NCBI RefSeq assembly: GCF_025118155.1
Contig: NW_026251428.1
Location: 62,001-126,000 of the forward strand
Direction: 5' to 3'
DNA: 64,000 nucleotides
DNA from: Cokeromyces recurvatus
Taxonomy: Eukaryota; Mucoromycota; Mucoromycetes; Mucorales; Mucoraceae
Position 1 is the stretch's first letter, and every line of letters begins with the position of its first letter. A model generated the notes under the pieces. The model saw only the letters and a program-made list of their open reading frames with translations, did not search any database and was not told the origin of the DNA. Below, piece after piece: positions 24,522-37,611 of the stretch. The translations under genes were made by a program, and so were the position numbers.

Positions 24522-25139
24522 GTTAAAGAAAGAAAGGAAGAAGAAAAAAAGAGTCCAAAAATCGTATTTTAATGGACAAAGCTTTTTTATATTTGCTTTA
24601 TATCATGTGAATAGTAAAATCCAAAACAAGCAAAGAGCTTATCTAAAATATACCAAACTTTTATCTTATCTTTTATTTTTTTTCTATACAAAAAAAAAAA
24701 AAAAAAAAAAAAATCCCCTTGATCCCCTTTTTTTTAATACTAATTCATGAACACCTGTTACTGAGTTAATCATTACCATCAACTTTATAAATAGTCTAAA
24801 ATCTTTCTTCATATGAAATTACAAATTGTACCCACATTAAATTTCTACACATAGGTAATATGTAACAGCTTAAAGTATATATAATCTTATCAAGTTTCTT
24901 ATCATTAATTACATATGGTTATCATTAGAAACGGGTTTCATGTAACAAAATAAATAAACAACTCAATATTTATATATAGTACATTAATAATCGAGCAAAA
25001 TGCACGATTACATAGACTATAGTGAGACCGTTGTACATTATATTATACTATATATGTATATATTATGTTTATAAACTCATTTGTACATAATAAATTAACA
25101 TGAATATATGTTATATATATCTCTATTTCCTCTCTCTCT
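24522..25139. other. Interval between FAB1 3' end and glutamine synthetase 5' end
   Basis: 617 bp, AT-rich, with a poly-A run at about 24691-24713 and several TATATA stretches. Expected to hold the glutamine synthetase promoter and the FAB1 3' UTR. Nothing else seen. Confidence 0.4.
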
Positions 25140-28100
25140 TCATAAGGGGGTCCAAAAATCAGGTATCATGCAAAAATAAAGATCAATAGCAGATCTAAAG
25201 CGTTTACGATACATCTTTGGAGACACAATAGTGGGGTCTTTTTTACCTCCACCAAGCATACCAGATTCCTTAACCCAACTTTCCAACTTCTTATCCCAGG
25301 TAAAAGTTCGAATAAAATCTATAACAAATATTATTAGAGGAAACTATTTATTTTCTTGTTGCTTATACATACCAACGATACCAACTACAATTTCATCTGA
25401 ATCTTCAACAAACCCTACTAAAAGCGAATAATCCATTACATCCAACGATAATAGGAACTGTGTATCATTATATAATGAATTTGATAAATTATATTTAGTA
25501 TCAACTTTCATATAAAGTGGCGTTTTACTGATAACTTTAAGAAAAATTAGTATAAATAATATGTATTTACAATATTATTTGTTTTTACTTTCTACTAAAT
25601 TTTCGTCTAAAAATACTTCAACATCTTTTCCTGTTTTTTCTGCATATCTATTTCTCATAGATCCTTTTAAATCAAAAACCTATAAGATATAATGTAAATA
25701 ATTTTGCTACCATATAATTCTTTAATATATATATATATATATATATATACCTGTTTTATTGGTATGTCGTAAAATAAGTTTTCCATTACTAGAATATCCA
25801 TCTTCATTGATTTTCCACTTGCATTATTATAGAAACCAATACGATAAAGTCCAAAGATCTTACATAAAACAGTAGGAATCTATATTATAATATGTAAATA
25901 TATATACACATAGCTATATTTGAAAATATAAATATTACTCCTTTATCAAAAACTTCATTAAACATATATATAAAGTATTTATTGGCAGAACCCGAAAAAG
26001 CATCCATCTCATACTTTGATATTTGCTTAATCAAAAATCGCTCATCTATAAATATTACAAATGAGGTTTTTATGCACTCACTTTACATATTGTACATTTA
26101 TACCTTTTGTTTTCAAAAAAATCGATCCAGATTTCCCTCCTGAGGCATCGTAAGTTGTGCATCGAGCCAAAGATGAGATAAAAATTTCATCACACCCACA
26201 GCTCTTTCGAAGCATATCAAACTGTTCTGCAAAATATATTTTACACGAAAAGTTTGTTGATCCTCCTTCAAAAGCAAATCTCCAAGGCTGCGATGTTTCA
26301 TCAGGAAACATTTCTAAATAAAATGGGTTTTGATTTGATACATTTGACATACGTAGTTGTTGTTTGTGTTGGAGTTTTTCGTTATATAAAGCACTACCAA
26401 GCATATAAGAAATAATACTGCTAGGCTCGTCTTCTCGTACTAATATATTTGAATCCGCGAATATATGCTCATTCGGAGAACTATTGTAGAAATTAGTACT
26501 ATAAAGGAAATAATATTTAACTTACAAAGGGTATTCAAGTGGCGCTAAATTACTTATGCTTTTCTCTGCTAAGACATAGGTAATTGCTTTCATAATTGAA
26601 TTCCTTCCACTACTATTCGTTGACCAATCAAAACTAGATGAACCACTCTCTATTTGCATATACATATACATATATATATATATATATATAAGCTTTCCAA
26701 AAATTTAATATAATAAATTTACATACCTAAAGTCAAATTCTCTAACGGCATATCCGTTCCTTTTGGCGTCAATAAATCTTTCTTATTCCCAATTACTATG
26801 CCAGACTCTAAACTTAAGAATGGCAGTGTATTATTGGCCATCTGTACCTTATGCTCCTCTTCGAATTCCTGAAGCTCTAAGATACTTGGGACTATTTCTC
26901 GACCTAGACATTCATCGTATTCGTCCATATGAAATAGTGAAAATGCTTTATGTCCAAATGTTGATGGTTCATCATGTTCAACAGAAACTGGTCCATCTAA
27001 TAAAGCATCATCGTCGTCATCTGAAGAAGATTCTTCATGCATAACCTCTTTAATTTTTGTATATGGTTCAAGCGATGCCTTACTTGGTAGCCGTTGTCGT
27101 ATTGTACGCGTGATTTTATTATCTGAGAGATTATTACGTGTTTTTATTATATATTCTCTGGTACTCACATATTTCACCAAGCTTGTTGTCTCATGTTGTG
27201 TTTCTGGTAATACACTGTTACGGTTTATACTAGATAATTGTTGCCCCAAAACTGATATTTTACTACTATTACTATTAGACACACTTCCATCTACAATTGC
27301 CATAGTACGTGATCTGGGTCGAATAATTGATAACTCTTGATTTGTTGTCTGTACAAGAGGATTGCCCTTGGAAGCTGCAAGCTTACTACTAATGGGATGT
27401 GTGATATTAACTACTCCCAGTCGCTTTTCTCCTAGAGGATACATGTCTGCTAAACTTCCCATAAATCCGTACCTATATGCGATAGGTGGTCGATCTTGAA
27501 TTTTTGCTGAATAAGGTGATCCACGATATGCATTAGGCTTCGTAATAGAAGTCTGCTGTTGCTGCTGCTGCTGCTGCTGCTGTGATTGCCGCTGTTGTGG
27601 TTGTTGCTGTTGTATTTTTGTATCAAAGGTATTATTTCCAAATGTGTTATTTGCTGTAGAAGCTTCAAAATATTGCTTGGCCTTATGATAGCTATGTGTA
27701 CTCAATTTACTGTTCATTTTTTTTTGAACAGTTTGTGATGAGTTCTTAGATTTAGTTATAAGAGGATCTGGTGGCAATAGCTCAGCAAATCGCTTATATG
27801 CAGCCGATGAAAAGATAGGTTTGATATTATTACGAACAATTAATTGCTGTTGATTTAGAGCCATTGGAGATGGTAACGGTGTAGAGTTTACAGATGATGC
27901 GGGTGTGTTGTCGGTTTCTATAATTTTCGATTCTTCTAGGTATTTCTGGCTTTTCTCCTCTTGTATTTTCTTCTCTACTATTTTCTTTTTATTAGGTGAA
28001 TCCTTCATAAGTTCAAGAGATAATCGACGAGCGACACTTGGATCTAAGTCACGAGATGCATCTTCTTCTAATAAAAGATTTATTTTAGGTGGCGATTCTG

Positions 28101-31008
28101 AGCTATTCTTTATATTATTGTCCCCTATGCTATCAAGATCTTTCTCATGTTGTAAAAACATTTGATCAAAACGTTTCTCTTCATGAAACCATGGATACAA
28201 TTCGGTAGTAGTAGGTGATTCACTCAATATAGGTTTTTGTAGTAAGTTATTGATAGTCGTATCATCACTGTTTTCATCATTATCAAACAAGCCAACATCT
28301 AAAAGTGGTAAATCAACTGCTTCTATAGCTTTTTTCGTTCTTAAATCCAAATTTGTCGAAACATTTGTGTTATCAAGATTTTCAGCGGGAAACATCTTTC
28401 GTAAATGATTTGTGGTCAAGCGTCTCAGCTCACGTTCAGGTCTTATAAATCGTCGTGCAAATGCTATGTATTTAAGATCCCATGCTACTGCATGATTTTG
28501 CAAATCAGCTAACACATTATTAAGTTGTAATGTATCAGTAGGTGCGCTTGTGGCATATTCCATTTGTAACTTTTGTAATAAATGCTTTTTATTTTTAAGA
28601 GCTTCTTGTGAAAGTTCCTTTAGATATTCTTTGCAGAGATCAATGATGTTAGGATGTACAATATCATAGGAGAAGGATTTATTGCGCTCTATTATAGAAT
28701 CAAAAAATTTTGCAATCTTTGACCGCGTTGATTCCAGCGCAGCGTCCTTAATATCTCTCTGCTGCTTGGAACTAAACTTCAAGTGTAATTGAGGTGGGAA
28801 AACATCAACAACTTTAACTTTGTGATGCGTAAAGTTAACCGACAAGTTTTGAATGCGAAATGAAATGCTGTGGTCACGATAAAAACCGTGGGGACAACCC
28901 TCATCAACAGCTATAGGTTCTGATTGATAAAACAAGAGCTCTAAGAATTTACCGAATGAATATCGAGCAAGTAGTTCTGGTATAGGCTTCCATTTATGTG
29001 TGATATTGCAAATATTACAATGCGTACAAATTAGTATTGGTATCTTGTTCAAGTATTCATCACGACTGATATCAATTTCGTCATCGTTGTCTTCTTCAAC
29101 AAACATTTGTACCTTAATTTGTGCGTTACCGTGTGAATACGTACGATCATGAAAGATCAGAGGTCCACCGCAGATTTGAGAACTACAAGTATAATACGCT
29201 TCTTTTACTGAGTTAAGAATGTACTGACCTAACGTACAATCACACAGGGGGTTATAATATTCATATGGGTCTAAGACAGCCTTCTCACAAGGAATTGTAT
29301 GATCATCCATAGGATTAATAGTCCGATACACAATAATCCGCTGATGATAAATAGGTGATAGCTGAAGTGGAATAAAGCCTATATATTTTTTATACATAAG
29401 CCAACATTGTAAATGTAAATCTTGATAATGACGATATTCAAGGTCGTGTTCCAAGTAGGCATCAAAAGATTTTAGATAATCCTGCATATAAATGAGATCT
29501 GTAGGTATGGGCGGTATAGTAGGTGATGTATAATTACTTTTATTCTTATTTTCATTTTGTATTGGGTGATCTGGATTCACCGTATGATTCGATAGTTTAC
29601 TATCTTTCTCTTCATGATAGCTACTTTCATTAGCGAGATTGGTACCTGTAATAGTGGCACCTAATCGCTCACGAATCAAACCAATTAAACGTTTCTGAGT
29701 CTCACGCAATTTAAGCAAAAGATGAGGTACAGGCAAGGTTACACCAAGTGACATGGATAGCGTTGTTGTTTGATACTGTTTCAGGACCGCATTAACAGCT
29801 GTTAGACAAATATCGTCATCATCTACAATGACAGTTGTCGTTTGCTGGTGGTAATGTGTTCTTTTTTTATCTACTGTATTTACCGTTACTTGAGATTCAG
29901 CTACAGATAATGCAGAAATACTTTGAGTTTCTAAATAAAGCATATTATCTGATAAAGTAACACTTTCACCATGATAAGAGGAGACAGTTGTAGGTCGATT
30001 ATTAACTATATTTAAGGCATCAGAATTTATCGGCGTTGCTTCCAAAGTATTAGTGTCATCATTATTGTCATCATCTGCTGACATAATACGATTATTATAA
30101 CTACGCAACCCAATAAACTCTTTTCTTAGTTGTGCTTCAATATTGATATTATTAACGACATTCACCATAAACTTCATAATTAACTTTACAGTCTCCAATG
30201 TCTTCAGATCACCTCCTCGCAATATAATCGTTGCTCCGCGCTCCTTTGGACACTCGCGAAAAATTAAAAATGTTTTGCGTCGATTTGGTAAAAATTCATG
30301 CAAAATTGTTAGAGGTTCAAAAAGGCCACATTGACTTACTGTAATTGTCTTTGCATTCCACAACTCATTTTTGTAATTAAAGACAGTTGCATCTGTACAA
30401 CGCGCAATGGCATCTAACTTCTCTCTCTTAATGTTGTAAGCAACTGCAATCTTAGCGTTATTAAGACGTTCGATAATTGTATGGGGTACATGAGATGCCA
30501 CCAATACAATATGGGGCTTGAGATTGATAATCTCTGACACTAAAGCATTCATATGATCTCGTTCCCAAGCTAACAGACGTTCAAATCTGAGATACTCTTG
30601 ACTTTCAAGTAAAGTTGTAGCATCTAATTCAAAATTCAAGATCAAGATTACGGGATTTTTTATCTTTCGTATCATTCCTTTATGGGCTACAGTTTTTGAT
30701 AGCACTACCCCATTAATGGAATAACTATCAGTAGGTAATCCTCCAGGTACTTTTTTAATTTTAATGTAATGGTTCATATTGAATGTATCCCGAATGCGTA
30801 ACTGAGGTTGAACTTCATCTGTGATTACTAATAAGAGTTTCATCATAATTTCTTCCCAGTCTTGCCGAGGTAATTCACTATCCTCTAAAAGATGACAAAG
30901 TATATTTTTCATCAGCTGAATAAAAGAAGGATCCCAGTCTTGATGTCTAATGGCATTCATATTATATCGTGATTGTGGCTGTTGTTCGGATGTTGTGCTT
31001 TGGTGAGA

Positions 31009-31081
<73 letters not shown>

Positions 31082-32582
31082 GGTATTGGAGTCGACCGAG
31101 ATGGCATTATTTTACTATTTGATAGTATTTCAATACTTTGATCTGTTGTTGTAATGGGCGTATTACGCATTAAGCTTTTAGTTCGTACCCGTATATGTCG
31201 TCCTGTTGTTGTATTCTCTGTTAAACTTAATCTTCTTCGAATTATGGATCTCTCTGGAGATCTCATGATAAACCATGATGACGTTTTACTACTTGCAGTA
31301 CTTGTACTTGTTACAGGCGTTGTATTAGGTGAATCATCTTCGAAGAGTGGGATATTATTGAAGATACCAGAACTAGGTCTTTCAATACCACCACTTAGAA
31401 AATTAAGTAAATTACGAGAGCTTCTATCATCCTCTCCTTCGTCACTATGAGCCTCTGGATGTGGGTTAGAATTCGAATTGTTATTAAAAATTGATGAGCT
31501 TCGACGAAAAGGCATAGGTGAGTTTAATAACCGCTGCTTTGTACCTTCTAATGTGGCCAAACTTGTATCAATACCTAACGAATTCATTGTACTTGCGCGA
31601 GAACGTGGTGCTGAACGTAAAAAGGAAGAAGATAACAATTTTTTTGCACCGTCAATAGAATGTAGCTCTAACGAAGCTCTTTGTTGTAAATCACTATTAT
31701 TACTTATCAACTCATCATCGTCGTCACTGCTATCAGCACTTGTAGGGATCAAAAATGTTTTTTGTGATTGCTGTGATGGTTGTACATTATCAATGACAGC
31801 ATCATTTAATAAATTGATATCGTCTGCGTGATATTTATTATAACAATTATTGCATACACGAAGTGACTGACTTGTATGAATATTATTACTCAGACATTTT
31901 GAGCAAAATATTTGACCTATAAAGACGCGTATAAAAAAAACAATGTATTATGAAAAGATATGATCTGCTTACCACAGGTACGACAATGATGTCTTCTTCT
32001 AAATAAATTAAAGGGTGCTTTACAACTATTACATTCTTTACATTGTTCATCAGGTATCCAAAAATCTTTATTACTATAATCAACTGAATCATATTTCCGA
32101 AGCCTATTTAATATACGACCCAAAGAGTTTGTATTCGAAACAGAAAAATTTGTCATGATTGATTGATTATCACTACTATCAACAGAAGAAGTCTTTGTTA
32201 AGGATATATCCAGCTGTGGTCTGACGGGGATTATTTCTGATACGGTGGTTATGGCAGCGGCGGAGGTAGTATCGGTTGTTGTAATAATTGAAGAGGAAAC
32301 TACATTATTATTGTTATTGTTACTATTATTATTGTTACTATTGATATTATCATTGTTATCATTTTCGGTTAATTGTATAGAAGATTGCTGATCAGTTAAC
32401 TTATAGTCCTGGACATGTTCATTAGCAATGACAATAGACACATTTTGAGATTGAGGAACAACAACAGTAGTTTTAAATTTAGAGAAAATTTTAAAGATCA
32501 GGCCTTCTTCATCACCTTCTGAGATGAAGTTAAAAGATGTAATAGAATGAGGATCGTAATCAAGTTGAGATGTTTTTTTCAT
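25140..32582 (-). CDS. FAB1: Fab1/PIKfyve 1-phosphatidylinositol-3-phosphate 5-kinase
   Basis: About 2,320 residues over roughly nine exons; main exons 32582..31973 and 31916..26727, then about seven short kinase exons to 25140. Fab1 makes PI(3,5)P2 on endosome and vacuole membranes. Domain order: FYVE finger near residues 180-250 ([35 protein letters not shown]); a Cpn60/TCP-1-like domain around residue 500 with [18 protein letters not shown] and the CCR region ([10 protein letters not shown]); low-complexity linkers with polyThr/polyAla and polyGln; and a C-terminal PIP-kinase domain with [13 protein letters not shown], the DLKGSMRNR motif, MDYSLLVG and [13 protein letters not shown]. All catalytic signatures are present. 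Start chosen at Met 32582 ([11 protein letters not shown]); the upstream Met at 32651 would translate a poly-T tract. No DEP domain was seen. Confidence 0.95.
27549..27616 (-). repeat. CAG/CAA repeat encoding polyGln in FAB1
   Basis: A run of Gln codons ([20 protein letters not shown] type) in the linker before the kinase domain. Confidence 0.85.
31011..31081 (-). repeat. Trinucleotide repeat encoding polyThr-polyAla in FAB1
   Basis: About 10-12 ACA (Thr) codons followed by about 12 GCA (Ala) codons on the minus strand. On the plus strand this appears as (TGC)n(TGT)n and makes a spurious polyLeu ORF. Confidence 0.9.
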
Positions 32583-32862
32583 ATAAGAAAAAAAAAAAAA
32601 AAAAAAGAAGGTACAGGGACAAATGACTGCTGCTTTATTATCATACAACATTCATTGTACTACGATGTATTTTATATGTAAAATACACTTTTTTTTTTGT
32701 TTGAAACATTTCCATTGTTTAAAAAAAACAATTATCAGATTGAGTTTCAGCAGCAATCAACTATTTTTTATTATTTTCATTTAAAAGATATCCCCGCAAA
32801 TAAATTTTCTTTCTTTTTCTTTCTCATAAAAAAAAATATTATTTATTTATTGTGTATAAAAC
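32583..32862. promoter_or_regulatory. Divergent promoter interval between FAB1 and MAPR genes
   Basis: 280 bp between divergent start codons, with a poly-A/T tract next to the FAB1 start and pyrimidine-rich TTTCTTTTTCTTTCTC before the MAPR start. Confidence 0.45.
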
Positions 32863-33315
32863 ATGGCTACGTAAGGAAGACTAAATATTCAATATGCATA
32901 TAAAGTATACTTAATTATTATATAGTGAAGCACCTAAAGCAACCCCTATTACAGTTTCTGAATTGTCCAAGTATGATGGCTCTGACCCTTCACTTCCCAT
33001 TTATGTTGCTATTAAAGGTGATGTATTTGATGTCTCAAAAAATACAAGTTCATATGGTAAAGGTTCAGGATATAATGTATTTGCTGGAAAGGATTCATCT
33101 AAGGTAAAAAAAAAAATTTTTTTCTTAATGCGGCTAATTGGGAATTTATTGTAACACACAATTTATAGGCACTTGGAAAGTCTTCTTTAAAGCCTGAAGA
33201 TTGTATAGGTGACTATAGCGATCTTACAGAAAAGGAATTAGAAACTTTAAATCAATGGTATACATTCTTTTCTAAGAGATATAATATTGTTGGAAAGGTC
33301 GTTCCTGATAATTAA
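32863..33315 (+). CDS. Membrane-associated progesterone receptor/Dap1-like haem protein (cytochrome b5 fold)
   Basis: Three exons: 32863..32870, 32926..33103, 33169..33315; 110 residues. The first exon is only 8 nt (ATGGCTAC) and joins phase 2 to give MATEAPKATPITVSELSKY. MAPR-type motifs follow: YVAIKGDVFDVSKN, SSYGKGSGYNVFAGKDSSKALGKSS with the haem-ligand tyrosine region, and LNQWYTFFSKRYNIVGKV at the end. Dap1/PGRMC proteins bind haem and support cytochrome P450 enzymes such as Erg11 in sterol synthesis. Unlike yeast Dap1 or PGRMC1 there is no N-terminal membrane anchor, so it may be soluble. Followed on the same strand by EI24 (138 bp). Confidence 0.9.
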
Positions 33316-33453
33316 GTTGTATTTTATTCGCGTTTTTATTATTAATATAAAAAAATAAAATTTTACCATTACGTAATACCAATAAATGATAATAATTCAC
33401 TTTTTTGATTTCCGCTAAACTTCTTTTCACTTTTCTCTTTCCATTACATCATA

Positions 33454-34685
33454 ATGGCAACAATCTCTCAATCCTCTGCCAACCAACATTGGAATTACTT
33501 TATAAATGGTCTCGAATCAGCTTCCAATTGGCCTAAGGCCTTTATTCTCTTTTATACGTAAATGTGACAATAAATTAATATTGAATTTTTTTTGATGTAT
33601 GTTTCTTTTTTTTTTATATAAATATATAGTTCTTCAAGCATTCAAAAGGCTATGTTGACCACCTTTTTATTGAATGGCGTTTTATTTTTAGGTAGTCAAG
33701 TATTTTTAGAAACTGTTTATCCAAATTCAAAAATATTTGGTTGTCATTATGTTGTAAGTATATGTGGTTTTTTATAAGGAAAAAAAAAAAGAAGGGGGCT
33801 CTTACATTATACAATTGAATAGCATCTAATTGGATATCCCATGTATTTTATTTTACTTGGGATCAATGGTCGATTCTACGGTAAAGTAGCTGAAAAGTCA
33901 TATCAAATACAAGCACAACAACAACAACAGCAACAGAAACGATCAGCTCCCACCAATACTATTTCGAGCTTAGCTTCCACTATTTTAACCATTATTTTAT
34001 ATATTAATTGTGGTCTATTTGCTAATCTTATTTCTAATGTACCCATTATGGGTCGCTTTTTATCTTTTTGGATGAATTGTATTATTATGTCTTATTATTC
34101 ATTTGAGTAAGTGCTGATATGCATATGTATGTAAAGAAAGACAATATGCTTATATATATATTAAATAGATATCAATGGGTATATAAGGGCTGGAATATTG
34201 AAAAGCGTTTAGCATATATGGAGGCTCATTGGGCTTATTTCTTAGGTTTTGGTAAGTTTAACAAAAGATAAAGAAAAGAAAATGAATTTTTTAATTTTTT
34301 TTTTTTTTTTTTTGATAGGGTTTCCTGCTACAGTGATTACATTTTTCCTTTCTTTTCTTCGTTCTGGCGCCGTTTTTGCTCTTATTTACCCTTTCGTAAG
34401 TTTAAGTTAAGCATGGAATATATAAATGTATAGAATACTTATATTTTGTTATAGTTTATCATTATGGCTATGTTATCTGTCCCAAAAGGTACAAATCCTT
34501 ATAACCAAACAATGCCTTCTGGAGAAAACGCACGCAATAAGATTAGTTTACCCAACAAAATTCCCATCTTTTACCCTGTTCGTAAATTAAATGATGCAAC
34601 AATTTTATTTATTCGTCTAATTGGTGGTGTTCATGCTGACTCTATTATTACAGAAAAAAAGAATGAAAGTAAAAAACAAGAATAA
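33454..34685 (+). CDS. EI24-family multipass ER membrane protein
   Basis: About six exons starting at ATG 33454 (MATISQSSANQHWNYFINGL), with main pieces near 33454..33557, 33630..33751, 33825..34107, 34169..34250, 34319..34396 and 34455..34685. Several hydrophobic segments are evident (TTFLLNGVLFLGSQVFL, LASTILTIILYINCGLF, FPATVITFFLSFL). The block YQWVYKGWNIEKRLAYMEAHWAYFLGFG closely follows the EI24 signature. EI24/CysZ-related proteins are ER proteins linked in animals to autophagy; the fungal role is little defined. A polyGln stretch (QAQQQQQQQKR) sits in the loop near the middle. Its stop is 11 bp from the stop of MAK5 on the other strand. Confidence 0.88.
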
Positions 34686-34696
34686 TAAATTTTAAT

Positions 34697-37373
34697 TTAA
34701 TGCTTTGTCTTTCTTTTCTTTGCTGAATGTAAATCTTCGACTGCTTTTGAATTAGAAGAACCAGGAAGAACTTTTTGTGCTGTTAATAATATTAATATTA
34801 ATAAATTTTCCAGAGTGATTTATATGATTATACATGTATAAAAAAAAAAAAAAAAACTTACTATCATTCATTAAAAGTCTTTCGACCAAGTCATTAATAA
34901 CACCACCAGTCAAAAATTTGGTAGATACACCAGCAGGTAAAATAGGCTGTTTTAATTGCTCCTCCAATTCATGTTTTAAAGCCTTTGCTCTCATTTTGGC
35001 CTTTTGAAGTTGTTCTTCAGACTTTTGATGTCCCTTACCTTGCATCGTTTCTTCATCAAACTCGACATCCATTTCCTTGGCCATATTTCGCATCCAATTT
35101 ACTTCATGTGATTGTTTCGATTCTTGATGTTGTATCGAATCAATTTCAGATGCTAACTTGACACGTTCACGCATCGCTCTTAAAATACTTAAATCAACAG
35201 GGAACTCAGGATACTGCTTATTCTTACGCAGTGTTTGACATAATTTGTTATAAATCTTAACTTCTTCAGGACTACATAACAAAAGTGAGATACCATCATG
35301 ATTAGCACGAGCTGTACGACCAGAACGATGTACATAAATTTCACCGGAACGAGGTAATTGATAATGAATGACATGGTCAACCAAAGGGATATCCAAACCA
35401 CGAGCAGCCACATCAGAGGCTACTAAAACAGCTTTAGGGTTTGCTTTAAATCTATCAAGATTCTTAAGACGCTGCTTTTGTTGCATCTGAGCATGTAAAC
35501 CAAGAACTTCGATATGAAGTAGCTTGAATACAGGAACTAAACGACGTATAGCATCAATTGAGTTAACAAAGATAATAGTACGTCCAGGATATCGTGTTAC
35601 AAAATAATAGACATACAAGTCTTTATCTGTGTTAACACAATCGACTTTAGCTTCTAAAAGACGAGAAGCAACGACATTTTCTGAAGTCATATCAACTAAA
35701 GCTGGTTCTTTATCAGCAAAATCAATACGTTCAAGGAGGTCCTCCATCGTGTTTGTTGTTGCTCTTGACTTCTTCTTTTTGGCCTTGACATTAAAACGAA
35801 TATCTTTGGACAAAGTAGCGGTATAGATGAAGGTTTGATGCACACCTACATGTCGAGGTAGTTTCTTCTTGTTAATACCATCTCCATCAACTTCCTCGGG
35901 CCATTCAGTTGTATTCTGTCGTTTTGATGAAAGTGCATCCAATACGCTATTTAATTCATCAAAATGGCCCTTCTCTAACATACGATCTGCTTCATCAAGT
36001 ACAAGGAATTTAATATGTTTTAACATATCCATATAATTTGAGTTGCCTGAAAGGAGTTCCCAAAGACGGCCTGGTGTTGCAACAATAATATCTGGTTTTT
36101 GGTTAAGTAAACGTTCTTGCTTCTGAACTGACATGCCACCCACGATAGCAATGACACGAGTGTTACTAAAGACAGCCATACTTTCGATATGGTCGCGAAC
36201 CTGAATCGCCAATTCTCTTGTAGGGGTTAAAATAAGACCAGTCAAGCCCTCATGAACTGGATGGTTTGCAAGGTAGTTGATAATGGGGATACCAAATGCC
36301 AGAGTTTTACCTGAACCTGTTTCTGCGGAACCAATAATATCGCGGCCCTTTAACGCTAACGGCAAAGCATTTTTCTGAATTGGCGTAGGTGATGTAAAAT
36401 GATTATATTTAAGTGCATTCTTAATAGGCTCTGATAAACTTAAATCATCCCAAGCTGAAATATCGACAGTTTGATCTACATCTTCTAAAGTAGGACGACG
36501 GGGTTTCTTTTCCTGTTCTTTCTTTTTCTCCTCTTCTTCTTGAGCCTTTCTTTTAGCTGCTAATCTCTCCCTTTTATTCATAGGCTTCTTTTCACCTTCT
36601 TGAGTTTCATTTTTAGCTTGTTCTTCAAGTTGCTTCACTTCAGTTTCATTTTTAGCTTGTTCCTCGAGTTGCTTCACTTGAGTTTGAAGTCTTTCCAATT
36701 CTTTCTTCTTTTTCTCTAACAATTTTTGAGCTTTTGTCTTTTTTTCAACAGGCTGTTGTTCTTGCTTGTCTTTTGCAGGTTCCTTTGTAATACTATTCTC
36801 TTTTATTTCGTTATCTGTAGACTCATTCTTTTCTCCTTCTTCTGTCTTTTCCTCAGATGTATTTTCCTCAGTCATTCCTTCTTCCTTAGTGGCTAATTCC
36901 TCGTCAAATGTATCCAAATCATAGTACTTTTTTGTTTCTTCTAAGCTCAAAGGAGCTGTAGGTTCAGCTTTTTTCCCCTTTTTACGATCTTCTTTTTTGA
37001 TTCTCTATTACATTTTATTTAGATGCTTATGCTCATTATATACATATTTACATTTATTTCGTAATTGGCTTACCTTAAATTTTGCAACTTTACCAGTTGC
37101 ATCATCACCTTCATATTCTATTTCTACGTCACTAATTTCTTCTAAACATAAGAATCCACCTAATTCATCAGATACAAAGGTATCATTGACAGATTCGTTC
37201 CAATCCCAGCTATCAATGTCACCTAATTCTTCGTATTCGATCTCACCACTAACGCCTTTTTCTAATTTAGGTTGTTTGTTTACGGATTTGTTTTTCTTGA
37301 AAACTTTCTTTTTATTGTTGTTTGGTTTGAGTGGTTTAGTGTTTGCTGTTTGATTTTTAGTCGATTTTACCAT
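34697..37373 (-). CDS. MAK5: DEAD-box RNA helicase Mak5/DDX24
   Basis: Three exons: about 37373..37074, 37004..34860 and a short last exon (about 34777..34697) whose join reads NDTQKVLPGSS and ends KKRKTKH. Mak5 is needed for 60S subunit biogenesis in the nucleolus. The N-terminal third is charged and coiled (LEKKKKELERLQTQVKQLEE). Helicase motifs in order: Q motif FTSPTPIQKNALPLAL, motif I AETGSGKTLAFG, Ia PTRELAIQV, II VLDEADRM, III YTATLS (SAT variant TAT), IV IIFVNSI, V ASDVAARGLDIP, VI HRSGRTAR. The insert between motifs II and III (KRQNTTEWPEEVDGDG) is typical of Mak5/DDX24. Confidence 0.95.
36599..36688 (-). repeat. 13-residue tandem duplication in MAK5
   Basis: Two near-identical 39-bp units encode VKQLEEQAKNETE and VKQLEEQAKNETQ in the charged N-terminal region. 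Confidence 0.9.
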
Positions 37374-37611
37374 GGTGAATGAGAGAGAGATCTAGTTTCT
37401 ATAAAAAAAAAAAAAAAATTTCGGTAAAAAAAAAAATACAAATATATAATGAGACTGACAGTCATTTTAAAATTAAGTCACATTCATGCGCTCATTTAAA
37501 AAGGGGTAATGTTTATTTAAATAAAGGTATAAAAATAATATAGTATGAAGTATTTTTTTTTTAAAAAAAAAGAAAAAAAACAAGGAAAGAAAAGAAAAAG
37601 TATAGACTAAA

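Noticed and set aside
30969..31154. Plus-strand polyLeu ORF
   Set aside because: Antisense shadow of the FAB1 polyThr/polyAla repeat.
32582..32651. Upstream start for FAB1
   Set aside because: It would translate a poly-T run; the tract looks like leader sequence.
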